This document shows, one piece after another, positions 1-10,210 of a DNA stretch of 64,000 bases. A program made the translations under genes and the position numbers. The DNA comes from Blastocladiella emersonii ATCC 22665 (Eukaryota; Blastocladiomycota; Blastocladiomycetes; Blastocladiales; Blastocladiaceae), in the NCBI GenBank assembly GCA_025594325.1, contig JANHCV010000001.1:4154001-4218000 (forward strand). Reading direction: 5' to 3'. The notes beneath the pieces were generated by a model. It did not search any database, was not told the DNA's origin, and saw only the letters and a list, made by a program, of their open reading frames with translations. Positions within the stretch are counted from its first letter, which is position 1, and each line of letters opens with the position of its first letter.

Positions 1-452
1 CACGTTCTCTCTCCCCTACCCGACCTCGTTCTACGGATACATCGCTCAACTCCCAAGTCCTCGACGCTCCGGTCCTCCTTGCCTTCGCCTAGGCATCCTC
101 CCTTCCCCTCCCGCTTCGTCTCCCTCGTCCCTTTCTGTCTCCCTTGGGTCCGCCCGACCCGCTCGTCCGCTCTCCCGCCTCCCCCACCCTCCCCCCTCCC
201 CTCCTCGCATCCCGGCGCCCCTTCGTCTCGCTCGAACCCGCGCACTCCGGCCAGTATCTTCCTCGACCTGTCCCCCTCGACGATTAATGAATAGCCCGCA
301 GTGCAACCTTCTGCTGAGCAGCCCCACCACCACCCCCATCGTCCCCTCCTTCTCCTTCGCCTCGAATACGGCCCCCATTGTGTTCAGCAAACACCGCCGC
401 CGCTGCACCTCCAATCGTGCCAATTCCAAACCGATCGCCGAGTTCCTCCACC
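1..452. other. Upstream region without a gene
   Basis: CT-rich sequence leading up to the ATG at 453. Open frames here have no domain, and I see no convincing splice sites. It probably holds the promoter and 5' UTR of the gene at 453. The 3' end of a gene beyond the left edge cannot be excluded. Confidence 0.4.
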
Positions 453-1933
453 ATGGCTGAACTTCTCCGCGCTCTCCTGCCCGCCGCGCTCTTCGGCCCC
501 GACTCGCGCACCAGCGCCGCCGAGAGCCCGGCGGGTCCCTCGCCCACCGACACGGGCATCCGAGGTGCAGCGGCGGCGGCGGTCGCGGCTGCAGATGATG
601 TTGACGATGTGGAAGAGCCGCGGCTTTCGGCGTCTAATTTTGGCGGTACGTTGCCTCTCTCGCGTTTCCCGCGTTCTGGAACCGCCGTTGCTCACCATGA
701 CGCACGTCCGTAGTGACTGAGCTCATGATCCTCAACACGCTCGACCGTGCCCTCGCTGCCAAGCAGCAGTGGTCGCGCGCCGTGCGTGCCGCGCAGACGT
801 CGGCCAAGAACCTCAACCTGCTCGCCGGCCGCACCGCCGAGCCCGTCGTGCTCGAGTCGGACGGCCCCGCCGACCGCCCCTACACGGGCCACGCCGTCGA
901 CCTCGCCTTCCTGTGCACGGACGTGTTCGTGACCGTGCGCGAGGCCGAGAAGGCCGTCGACGCGCCCATTTCCCACTTTGCCCGCATGCTCGTCAAGTAC
1001 CGCATCCTGTACCCGCTCGAGGACCTGCTCGACGTCGGCCCGCTCGACCCCGTGCCGTGGAAGACTGTCTCGCTGCGCGCCGTCCGCGACGCGCTGCTCA
1101 CCGTGTTCGCCGAGCAGTCCGCGCGCCTGCCGCTTAACGGCTTCGGCCCCGCCGTCGTCCCGGCCGACGCCATTGACACGGCGTCCATGGACAGCATCGA
1201 CGAGCTGCTCGCCGCCTACTCGGCCCCGCCGTCGCACGCCGCGCCCAAGCGGCTCGGGTTCGGCCTCGTCGGCTCGTCCATGCCCACCCCGCAGCAGACG
1301 CGCCCGACCCACCTCGACCGCCGCCCTAACACCCTCGTCAACTACAACAACACGGTTTCGGCCGGCTTCAAGTTCATCTCGCCGCCTACCAGCGCGCACC
1401 CCGCCATCACGGGCGTCGCCGTGCCCTCGGCGCTCACCGCGGCCGTCGCTGCCGGCCTCACGTCGTCGCAGGCGGTTCCCGAGACGGCCGCCATCGACGC
1501 CGACGACGCGACCAGTCTCGGTAGCGGCAGCCTCGGCCACCTCGCCGACTCTGGCTCGACCGACACCGGCGTGGCGCCCGCCGCCCCGACCCGCGTACCC
1601 CGCGCCGTCGCGCACCAGGCGCCGCCGCTGCTGCAGGACCAGGGCCTGGCGCTCAACGTGCCCGCGATCCGCGCCGCCAACCGCGCCGGCCCGACCATCG
1701 ACGAGGCCTCGCCACTCATCTTCGATAAAAACCGGTACATCGGGTTCGGCGCCGGCACCCTCGACTCGCCGCTCACCACGCCGTTCCCGTCGCCCGCACT
1801 GCACGGCAGTTTTGCGGGCGCCATGGGATCGCCCGACGAGCAGCACCACCCGGCGTCGAGCTCGTCGTCGGCGTCGCCGCAGCAGCAGCAGCCGCGGCCA
1901 AGTCCTGGCCCGTCTGGAGTTCAAGCGAGTTGA
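453..1933 (+). CDS. Unrecognised protein, 470 aa, two exons
   Basis: Exons 453-645 and 714-1933. The 68-nt intron begins gtacgt and ends cgtag, and splicing joins the frames as NFG-V-TELMIL. The ATG at 453 sits in a good context (ccaccATGg). Residues 65-250 are ordered and look helical (LNTLDRALAAKQQWSRAV, FARMLVKYRILYPLEDLL). The second half is rich in Ala, Ser, Pro and Thr, ends in a Ser/Gln/Pro-rich tail, and is probably disordered. I see no signal peptide or membrane segment and do not recognise the family. Exon 2 has the strong G/C third-position bias of real genes here, so I am confident it is coding but not of any function. Confidence 0.7.
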
Positions 1934-2226
1934 TGCTGTGATTGGGTCGTCGAGATTTTGTTCTCGCTATACTTTCGTTCTTGCGCGCACCCCTGTTATC
2001 GTCTTCTCAGGTCGTGATCTCGCGCTCCGTTTGTTGTCTCTGCAGGCCGTGAGCACGAGGCGTGAGGTGCGAGACGCGTCAAACAATCAGGTGATCACGC
2101 GTCGTTCATAGATTGAGACAGTTTTTCCCCCACTCAACCACCCGCCCTTCACACAATAATGATCTCATACATGTAGCACTCGCAGCTTTACACACACCCC
2201 AACCGACTGCTCGCAAGGCGCGGACC

Positions 2227-3682
2227 ATGGCGCCCTCCCTCGACGTAGCGGCGCTGCTAGCGCCGCCGGCCGCCGTGTCGATAGTCGCCGACGCGCAGCT
2301 GCACTCGGTCACCTACGACTACACGGTCAACCGCCGTCTCCTGTACAACCACGACCGCGTCGAGGCGTGCCGCATCATCTGCCGCGCATGGCTGTCGTTT
2401 CGCAACCGGTCCATCTTTAACCATCTCAAGGCCATGCTGCTGCGTTCGGTCCGTCGTCACCCTCACACGACTCAGCGGAAGAAGACTGACCCGTTTCCGA
2501 GAACAGGAAACCTCGCTGACGCAAACGCTGCTGAAGCGGCTGAGCCCAATGGAAGCACAGCTCCTCAAAGACCCCGTAACCCAAGCGCGGATCCGGTTCC
2601 GGTTCGGCGGCGCGCACTTCCCGCCGCACGTCATGTACAAGATCTTCACGCACGGCGCGGGCGTGCACTACATCTCGGGCGTGCACGCCATCGCGCCCGG
2701 CTCCGTCGCCGCGCGCGACGCGTGGCGGCTCATGGGCAACTCGCGGTACCTGACGACGTGCGTGGGCGACGACTGGACGATCCACGCGCGTCACCACGAC
2801 GCACGCCACGGCCGCCGCGGCGTCCCCGTCGGCCACCCGGACCTCGTCACCAACCCGCTCGAGCGCATCCAGTACGTCTCGGGGCTCGACCGCCGCGGAC
2901 CCGCGCTCGGTGGGCGCGCCAACGGGTGGCGCGTCCTTGACGGGTTCCCCGTCACCGGGATCGCCGCCGCGTGGGCGCCCGGGGCTGCGGCGCGCGCCGC
3001 GGCGAACAACCCCGCGAGCCGCCGGTCGTCCCGCGGGTCCGTCGCGCCGGGCACCGCGACCGGGTCCATGGTCGCCACGGGTGACTTTGGCTCGCGGCAA
3101 CCGTCCCGGCCCGCAGGCACGGCCACGGGGCGGCCGGCGTGGGCTGCGTCTGCATCGGGCCGCGATCACACCCCTGGCGCGTCGCACCCGGTCCAGCCGC
3201 ACGCGCGCGGCCCGCTGTTCACGGCAGCGGACCTGTCGCGGACGCCGTCTCCACCAAACGGGGCAGCTGTGAGCGCGGGCCGGCCGCTCATGACGCGGGC
3301 CGAGCGGGAACGCGCGCGGCGGCGGCGGCAGATCGAGCGGCTGCGCAACCTGTACCTCAAGGGCGTGCGCGAGGGCGACGTGGGCGGTGTCGGCGACGAT
3401 GGATCGGTAGACGATGGGCGGTCGTCGTCGCTCAGCCGGACGACGGGCGCGGGCGCCGGCGCGCGGTATTACCTCGACGACGGGCGGTCCGAGGTCACGG
3501 ACGCGACGGGGGCCGTGGCGCGGACTGAAGGGTGGGTGCGCGGGACGCCGTTCCATGAGCACCACGTCGGCGGCGGTAGCGTTGTTGGTGGACATGGGCG
3601 AGGCGAGGTCGAGGATCTCGACGACTTTGGCGAGCTGTTCACCTGGTCCACGGGCCTGAATATGGACGCTTACAACTTCTAG
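2227..3682 (+). CDS. MFI (C11orf65)-like protein, 465 aa
   Basis: Exons 2227-2448 and 2507-3682; the 58-nt intron starts gtccgt, contains a gactgac branch-like site and ends acag. Residues 35-140 match my memory of the C11orf65/MFI family: an IQ-like stretch (ACRIICRAWLSFRNRSIFNHL), then LLKRLSPMEAQLL, then IRFRFGGAHFPPHVMYKIFTH. The family is known mainly from ciliated animals and protists; the human protein was reported as a mitochondrial fission regulator. The C-terminal two thirds is Arg/Gly/Ala-rich and probably disordered, with one basic helix (ERERARRRRQIERLRNLYL). The family call rests on recalled motifs without a search. It converges with RER1, 114 bp between stops. Confidence 0.6.
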
Positions 3683-3796
3683 CACGCGCGCACGGTGAGG
3701 AGTCGAGTCGAGTAGCATAGGTTTGTTATAGAGGTAGCAGGGGCAGTTTCGAGTCAAAAACGCGGCGGCATCGAGCCGGTCGGCGTGCGAGCGGGT

Positions 3797-4552
3797 TTAC
3801 TTGCTGCCGGCCCGGTTGTACTTTGGCTTGCCGACGTTGAAGGGCAGGTAGCGGTACTTGATCATGTGGCGGATCTGGCGGCGCATGGTGACGCCGAACA
3901 GGATGAAGAAGTAGATGACCAAGATCGGCCAGAACACGGGGATGTCGAACGCCTACGCCAGCGAGCGAGAGCAGTGTGAGCATCGCGCAACCCGAAACCC
4001 GACTCGACAGAGCGTACCGAGAAGAGCGTGCAGAAGAAGGCGGCGAGCACGGCGCGCACGGCCTGCCACCAGAACTTGAACTCGGGGAGGCGGCGGATGA
4101 AGGGGCGGAACTCCTCGCCGGACCGGGTCGGGAGGAACGAGGCGCGGCGGCCGCCGGCGCCATTGGATGCGCCGCTCTCGGTCGCGTCCACGTCGAGGTC
4201 GTCGTCCTCGTCGCCGGCCTCGAGCGCCGGGTCGAGCTTGGGCGACAGGAACAGCAGGAACAGCTGCAGCAGGTAGATGCCGAGCGCGTACGTGATGATG
4301 TACCATCCCTGCAGCAGGAAGATGCGCACCAGGTACAGCACCAGCGCGACGCCGAGGCCGGCCCATCGCACCGCCGTGTACGGCATGGTCGAGTCGAGCA
4401 CCGATTGGAATCGCTACATGCACGACGGGTGGGGGTCAGTGCACCGTGGCGGAGGCAAGAATTCGGCCACGGGCCAAGCGTACCCGGCTCAGCTGCACCA
4501 TCTGGCGCTGCGCCTTGCTGACTGGCGTGTCTGGGAGGTCGAACGAGGACAT
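3797..4552 (-). CDS. RER1: RER1, Golgi-to-ER retrieval receptor, 206 aa
   Basis: Three exons read leftward: 4484-4552, 4018-4413 and 3797-3952, with introns of 70 and 65 nt, both gtacgc...gtag. Rer1 sits in the early Golgi and returns ER membrane proteins and unassembled subunits to the ER in COPI vesicles. Diagnostic stretches are [19 protein letters not shown], the acidic linker after [27 protein letters not shown], and a C-terminus ending [11 protein letters not shown]. Four hydrophobic segments fit the W-shaped topology. Length is normal for the family. The acidic spacer is somewhat long, with an added Ala/Gly/Ser stretch. Confidence 0.95.
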
Positions 4553-4984
4553 GGTGGTGACGGTGACGGCAGCGACGGCAATCTAGAGTAGACGGCGTCA
4601 ACCCCTGCGTTGATCGGCGGCAACAGATTCCATGGGAGTGCATACATGAGCAGATCCGACAATGCAAGGAGTGCAGTCGGTGCTGCAGCGAGTATGCGTC
4701 CGGCTTGCGGGCGGGAGGGAAGGGCGAGTGCGGCGGCGACGCGTGCGGTGGCCTCTTGGAAACGTGGCGGCTTTGCGACGCGTCTCACGGCAAGGCCAAG
4801 CCACCCGTGGCGACCGCTCACCTGACCGAGCGTGACGTTGAATAACTTGCCCGCTGCCTGGCCGGCGCCGTGCCCTCGCGCGTCGCGCCCGCCGATCACT
4901 AGTCCATCGACGGCCGCACCGAGAGATCGCCCAGCGTACCAGACAAAGCAACGTAACCCGACGCATCAACGCCCATCCGCCACC

Positions 4985-5497
4985 ATGAAAGTCACCATGA
5001 GCACGACCCTCCCACAATCGACGCCGTTTGCGCCGCGCAACGTGTCGGGGCGCGTGTGGAAGGAGAAGAAGACCAAGGTGTCGACCATGCGCGCGGCCAG
5101 CGTGCGCAAGTCGTACGAGGAGCGCATGCAGGACCGCCAGATGCTCAAGGTGGCCAAGGAGCACGCCCAGGAGCTCAAGGACGCCAAGCTGCGCGCCAAG
5201 GAGGAGGCGAAGCAGCGCCGCATCGAGCAGGAGGAGCGCCGCCGCATCAACACGCTCAAGGCCGAGGTCGTCCAGTCCGTGTCGAGCCGCAAGGTCAAGC
5301 GCATGTCCAAGAAGCAGCTGCGCGCCTCGGGTATCACCATGCGCGCCACGGGCCTCATCCCCGCCATCGTCGCCGCCGAGGCCAAGAAGACGGCCGAGTA
5401 CCAGGCCGAGCAGCGCGCCGCCGCCAAGGCCGCCCTCGAGGCCAAGGCCGCCGAGGCGACCGCTGCCGCCGCGTCCACTGACTCTGCATCTGCGTGA
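4985..5497 (+). CDS. CGR1: CGR1-like rRNA-processing protein, 170 aa
   Basis: Single exon. Cgr1 (CCDC86 in animals) is a small basic nucleolar coiled-coil protein needed for 60S subunit assembly. The start of the family domain is clear: NVSGRVWKEKKTKVSTM, followed by a long charged helix (YEERMQDRQMLKVAKEHAQE, then KEEAKQRRIEQEERRRINTL), then KVKRMSKKQLRAS. The tail is Ala/Glu-rich coiled coil. ATGs at 4985 and 4997 both have good context; I took the first. It converges with the glycosyltransferase gene, 77 bp between stops. Confidence 0.85.
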   Translation: MKVTMSTTLPQSTPFAPRNVSGRVWKEKKTKVSTMRAASVRKSYEERMQDRQMLKVAKEHAQELKDAKLRAKEEAKQRRIEQEERRRINTLKAEVVQSVSSRKVKRMSKKQLRASGITMRATGLIPAIVAAEAKKTAEYQAEQRAAAKAALEAKAAEATAAAASTDSASA

Positions 5498-5574
5498 CGC
5501 GCCGAGCCTTCCCTCTCGTTCTCTGTAATATAGCCACCCCACCATATCATCACTAGATCTAATTTACTCCCCCG

Positions 5575-8447
5575 CTACGCGCCACTCGCGCACATGGAGT
5601 CGAGCCCGCGGCCCGGCGCCTCGCACACGATCCGCAACCGGTCGCCCGTCGTCTCGTCGAGATACTCCATGGCGCCTGTCGCGCGCGACCACTCGACGAA
5701 CCAGTAGTCGCGGTAGTCGGTCCGCCGCGCCGTCGTCCGCGCCTTGTCGTGCATCGCCGCCACACCCGCGTCCACGTCCCGCATGAACTCGAGGTCGATC
5801 CCGCCGTCCACATCGACCGGGTGGTCCAGCGGGACCTCGGTCGCGTACACGCGGACGTGGTACCCGAACGTAACCACGGCGGTCCGCGCGGCCCAGCTCC
5901 CGCCACGCCGCCCGTCGCCGCCGAGCCGGACAAAGAAGCGGCGGAACGCGAGCCGCGTCGGGAGCGCCGTCGCGACCGCGAACATCTGGCGCATCGCCGC
6001 GTCGACGCTGCGGGTCCCCGCAACGAGCGGCGGGTACGCGTCGTAGTGGTGCAGCGACGCGGGCGCCGCGCGGCTCAGCCGCGCGCTCAGGTACGCGCGC
6101 ACGTTGCGCACGCCCCACAGGTCCATTTGGTTGAACACGGGGATCCGCGTCAGCGCGACATGGCCTTGCCCGTCCTCGCGCGTCACCTTGCTGATGCACC
6201 GCGCGAGCCGCCCGTCGCCACCGTACTCGGCTTGGAACTCGGTGAGGCACGCCGGGATGTGTGGGAGCAGGCGCGCCGCGAGCGCGCGCGAGACCACGGC
6301 GCCGCCGCCGCCGAACGCCATGTCGCCGAGCCGCGCCGTCTGCCCGGGCACCTCGGACACGTCGCCGAGGTACATGGAGTCGGCGAGCGGGTCGCCCTCG
6401 ACGCGCGCGAGCGTCGCGAGCAGCGTCGGCGGGAACCACAGCGTGTCGTCGTCGCCCAGAACGAACCACTTGGTCGTGTTGGGCGCGCGCTCGAGCATCG
6501 CCGGCAGCATGCGGAACCACTTGACGTGCGGCGACCGCTTTGCGTCCCGTAGGTCGCCCTCGATCACCGCCGGGTACCGCCCGACGCGCGCGTAGAAGTC
6601 GGATTGCTTGGCCGTGGCGCGCGCCGCGTCCACGGACTCGAGCGGACCCGTCGACGCGTCCGGGTCGTCCTGCGTCGACCAGAACGGCGTCCACTGGATC
6701 GCCGGGTCCGTCGCCCACATGGACGTGAGCAGCGCGATCCGGTGCGTCGCGGCCGGGTACGTCGACACGCCAATGTGGACGAGGTCCCAGGTCAGGTTCG
6801 CGGGCGCCGCCGCGGTGCTGTTGGACACGGGCGCGGGCGGGTCCCACGCGCGAAGCGGCCACTTGCTGAGCGGCGGGACCTGGGCGAGCCAGCTGCCGGG
6901 GCGCGACGGGACCGACTGGAGCAGCAGCGGGCCGCCGTTGGGCTCGCTCGGCGGGTCAATCGACGGGTTCGACGCGAGCGCAATGGTCCACGCCTCCGGC
7001 TGCCGCGCGGCGCTCCCGCCGAGCGGCGGCATGAACACGGCGACGAGCAGCGTCGCGGCGCAGGCGACGAACACGGGCCGCCCAGCGGCAATCGGGTATG
7101 GGCCGCGGGAATCATCGGGATCGGGCGAGTGGAGCGGGCTCGCGAGCGCTTCGACGTGGATCTCGCGCGGCGCGGCGGAGGCGGTCTGGAGGCGGAAGTT
7201 TTCCGGGAGCGCGGATGTGGACGAGGAGCGCGACATGCGGCGCAGCGAGGACACGGCCGACATGCGGCGGCCGCCCTTGGCGAGCGGCGCCGACTGTGCG
7301 CGCAGCAGGGCGGCAGCGTCGACGGCGGCGGTGCTGCGTTGGAAAAGGAACCAGGCGAGTCCGAGCGAGAACGCAAAGTAGTTGATCTTGAAGTACCACG
7401 GTGCGGGATCGGTGTACCCGAGGAGACAGGCGGCGGAAAACGCGGCGAGGTCACGCAGGTGCCGGCGGAACACGGCGTGGCGAGCAGGCTGGAAGCATGG
7501 CTCCGCGATCGCGACGCGAGGCTCCATTTCGGCGTCGTCCTGGAAGCGGAAGAAGTGCGCGAGCGCGGTCGTGGTACACGACAGGGCGAGCAGGACGAGC
7601 GGGAGCGGCTCATCGGCGGCTCGGAGAATGGTTTGGCGGTAGTCGGTGCACAAGAACGCGATACCAGCAATCACAGCGACAATCTAAACAAAGCGAGAAG
7701 GTGAGTCGGTTTGCGGACAGAGGGAACGTCAAGGAAGCGCACCCTTGGGTACGGTCCGAGCGGGTCAGAACCGGCGCTGTTACGAGCCCGAGCGTCCTTG
7801 GCGAGGCGGCTCGACGAAATGGAGAAGAGGTCCGTCTCGCGTGCTCTGGACGCGCGAAGCGATGCCTCGAACGCCCAGGTGGCGGTCGTCTGGACGCCGA
7901 TCCACGCAATCTGCTCGAGCGGCGCAAGGTGCGCGTCGAGGGACTCGCGCGACAGCCACATGGCGAGCAGGAGCGCCGCGAAACAAGCGATGCCGAAGAC
8001 GAGAGTAGGATGAGGTCGCCTGGCGGTGACGGCGGCGAGCGCGGGGAGGGCGACCATGCGCCAGCCGAGCTTGCCGAGCAGGAAGCACGTCAGGGTCGGA
8101 CCGAACCCGACGACGGCATGCGCGCGCGCCTGCGACCACCACGCCAAGGCGCAGAGTGCCGCGGGCGGGAGCGACTTGACGACCCACTCGGACCAGGCTG
8201 CTGGTGGCGCACCCGAGTCGCCATTGCCGTGGGCTGGGAGAAGTCCGAGCGCCCATGTCGTGAACGCGGCCTGGATGGCGACAACGAGCAGCGGGCTGAT
8301 CAGCGGCTCGCTGTCCAGCGTCGGCGCGAGGAGGCTCCGCGTGAGCAGCAGCGACGCGGCGGACGCGACCACGTAGCCCGCGGCCCACGGGCGGAGGCGG
8401 CCGAGACCGGGCAGATTCATGGCGGCCGCAAGGGGCGTGCGTTGCAT
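5575..8447 (-). CDS. Polytopic membrane protein fused to GT31/DUF604-like glycosyltransferase
   Basis: Exons 7743-8447 and 5575-7683, joined across a 59-nt intron (gtgcgc...tttag); 937 aa from the ATG at 8447, or 928 from 8420. The N-terminal ~400 residues carry many hydrophobic stretches, probably 8-10 membrane spans. Another span (VFVACAATLLVAVFMPPL) comes before the C-terminal ~370 residues. Those have the fringe/DUF604 pattern: WFVLGDDDTLWFPPTLLATL with the metal-binding DDD, then MAFGGGGAVVSRALAARLLP, a GGDGRLARCI segment, and FNQMDLWG. Known relatives are usually type II Golgi enzymes with one span, adding sugars to glycans. Substrate unknown. The intron keeps the frame, so the two halves appear to be one gene; a transcript would settle it. 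Confidence 0.75.
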
Positions 8448-9025
8448 AGAGTCCCGCGCGGGAAAATGATGGTCGTGCTGGCCAACGCGGACGGAGCGAA
8501 ATGTCCGCGGCGATCGGCGGCGCCACGGTGAACTGGCCCATCTGACCGGCACGCGCGCATGAACGGCGCGCCACCACAAGGGACCGCCGCCACCGCCACC
8601 GTTGCTGCCGCCGTTGCCGCCCCTTGCTTGCGTGCGAACGCCACCCAACCTTGCGCCAGCCAACCACGGCACTTGATGCAACGAATGAAAAGCTTGCGTG
8701 ACTCGGTGACGGAGGCGGCCCTCGTGCACGCGGCGGCGCTGCCCTGCCCCTTGCCCGATTGGGCGCAACACCGTGCTTTCGAAGAACCCCGAGCCTTCAT
8801 CTCGGAAGCTTTCGGAGTCCATGGGCCCCGATCCCAAACAAAGGGCTCGTTCGCAGACTATAAAGCGGCGGCGGTCCCCCGTCCTCTCCCCGCTCGCCGA
8901 TCGCTGACCCGTTCTACGCTTCACACACTACTACTCCTTGCGCTACTCCGTCCTACGGCATCGCTGCTGCATCGTCAGACCGCTCGAGCTCGCTCTCCCC
9001 ATCCCCTGTTGTTCATATCCCCACC
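8448..9025. promoter_or_regulatory. Divergent intergenic region with TATA box at 8859-8865
   Basis: It separates the leftward membrane-glycosyltransferase gene from the rightward gene at 9026. A clear TATAAAG lies at 8859-8865, about 165 bp before the ATG at 9026, followed by CT-rich sequence typical of a 5' UTR. I see no equivalent for the leftward gene. Nothing else is recognisable here. Confidence 0.5.
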
Positions 9026-9958
9026 ATGTTCGACCACCATCTCTCCGCCTTCTTCACCAAGCACCCCTCTCTCCGCTCGCGGTTTGACGCCTGCGGCAGC
9101 GACGCTGCCCAGCGCAAGGAGGTCTTCTCGTACCTCGTCCAGGCCCTGCACCTCGCCGAGGTCGACGTGACCGCCGGCAACGTCATCTCGCACCGCCACT
9201 CGTGCTGCTTCGTGGACGTGCCCGTCCCGACCACGCCCGCCGAGCTGGCCGCCGAGCTCAACGACCGCTTCAAGCGCCTCGCCTCGTCGCACGGCCTGTG
9301 GGGCCTGACCCGCGACGTCTTCGAGTCGCGCGTCCACGCCGTCCATCTGCAGTCGCTGCTCGCCCTGCTCGCCGAGACCTCGGCCAAGGTCGACGTGCTG
9401 CGCACCGCCATCAAGGCCCCGCGCGTCCGCACCCTGCGCCACACCAGCACCGCCCCCGTCGGCCGCCTCGACCTCTATTACCGCGCCAACGCCCGCCACT
9501 ACCTCGTCGACGTGGCCGTGCTCGGCGCCCACAACGCCGCCACCTGGGAGAATGTCGACGAGCTGCTCGACGCCAGCCTCGACAAGGCCCGCTCGTTCCG
9601 CGTCCCCGAGTCGTGCCTCGTGCGCAAGGACGACGTGTACGAGGACGACAACGACGACGCCGTCGACGACGACGAGTGCGCCATCCCCGAGGAGCTCCCC
9701 GTCGAGTGCTACGGCATCGTGCTCCACTGGGACGAGACCGCCAACTGCCCCCAGATCCGCATCTCGGCGGGAAAGCCGACGTACCAGTTTGTCCTCCCTG
9801 CCGACATCGACATCGACGTCGCCACCGCCGATCTGATCGACATGGTCCACGCCCTGCGTCTCCAGTGCGTGCGCAAGACCGTGACGACGACCACCACCAC
9901 GACCACGACGACCGAGTCGCACGCCGCGGCCCACGCCGAGGTCGAGATCTCGATCTAA
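9026..9958 (+). CDS. Unrecognised 310-aa protein
   Basis: Single exon with ATG in accATG context and a TATA box upstream. There is no signal peptide or membrane span. The first 200 residues look like a folded alpha/beta domain (LVQALHLAEVDVTAGNVI, FVDVPVPTTPAELAAELN, LDLYYRANARHYLVDVAVLG). An acidic insert (YEDDNDDAVDDDE) follows, then a second ordered stretch (CYGIVLHWDETANCPQIRIS) and a run of ten Thr close to the C-terminus. I recognise no family. A TATA box and strong codon bias suggest good expression. The stop is 252 bp from the convergent PI 3-kinase stop. Confidence 0.7.
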   Translation: MFDHHLSAFFTKHPSLRSRFDACGSDAAQRKEVFSYLVQALHLAEVDVTAGNVISHRHSCCFVDVPVPTTPAELAAELNDRFKRLASSHGLWGLTRDVFESRVHAVHLQSLLALLAETSAKVDVLRTAIKAPRVRTLRHTSTAPVGRLDLYYRANARHYLVDVAVLGAHNAATWENVDELLDASLDKARSFRVPESCLVRKDDVYEDDNDDAVDDDECAIPEELPVECYGIVLHWDETANCPQIRISAGKPTYQFVLPADIDIDVATADLIDMVHALRLQCVRKTVTTTTTTTTTTESHAAAHAEVEISI

Positions 9959-10210
9959 ACCCACCTCCCCTCCTCATCAACTCGCTGTCGCCGCCTTCGT
10001 TGTTGGTCGTCTCGCTTGAGTGTTCGCCTACGACGGTGGCCTCGGTCAAACCTCCCTCACCCCCACTCCTTCGCCTCAACCTCATCCTCCCGCTTTACCC
10101 TCGCACATGCCCGCTCCCTCACCCCGATTACCACCACCCATTCCCCGCCGCCTAGAAGTCGAGACAACGTAGAACTGAACGAGAATAACCGAAACACTCT
10201 ATACTATTCA

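Noticed and set aside
692-1924. A 410-codon open frame on the minus strand, opposite the gene at 453-1933
   Set aside because: Arg/Gly/Val-rich without domains, as the complement of GC-rich coding DNA usually is. The plus-strand gene has better codon use and a fitting intron.
2426-3757. A 443-codon minus-strand open frame over the MFI-like gene
   Set aside because: Low-complexity Arg/Ala composition and no motif, while the opposite strand has conserved family motifs.
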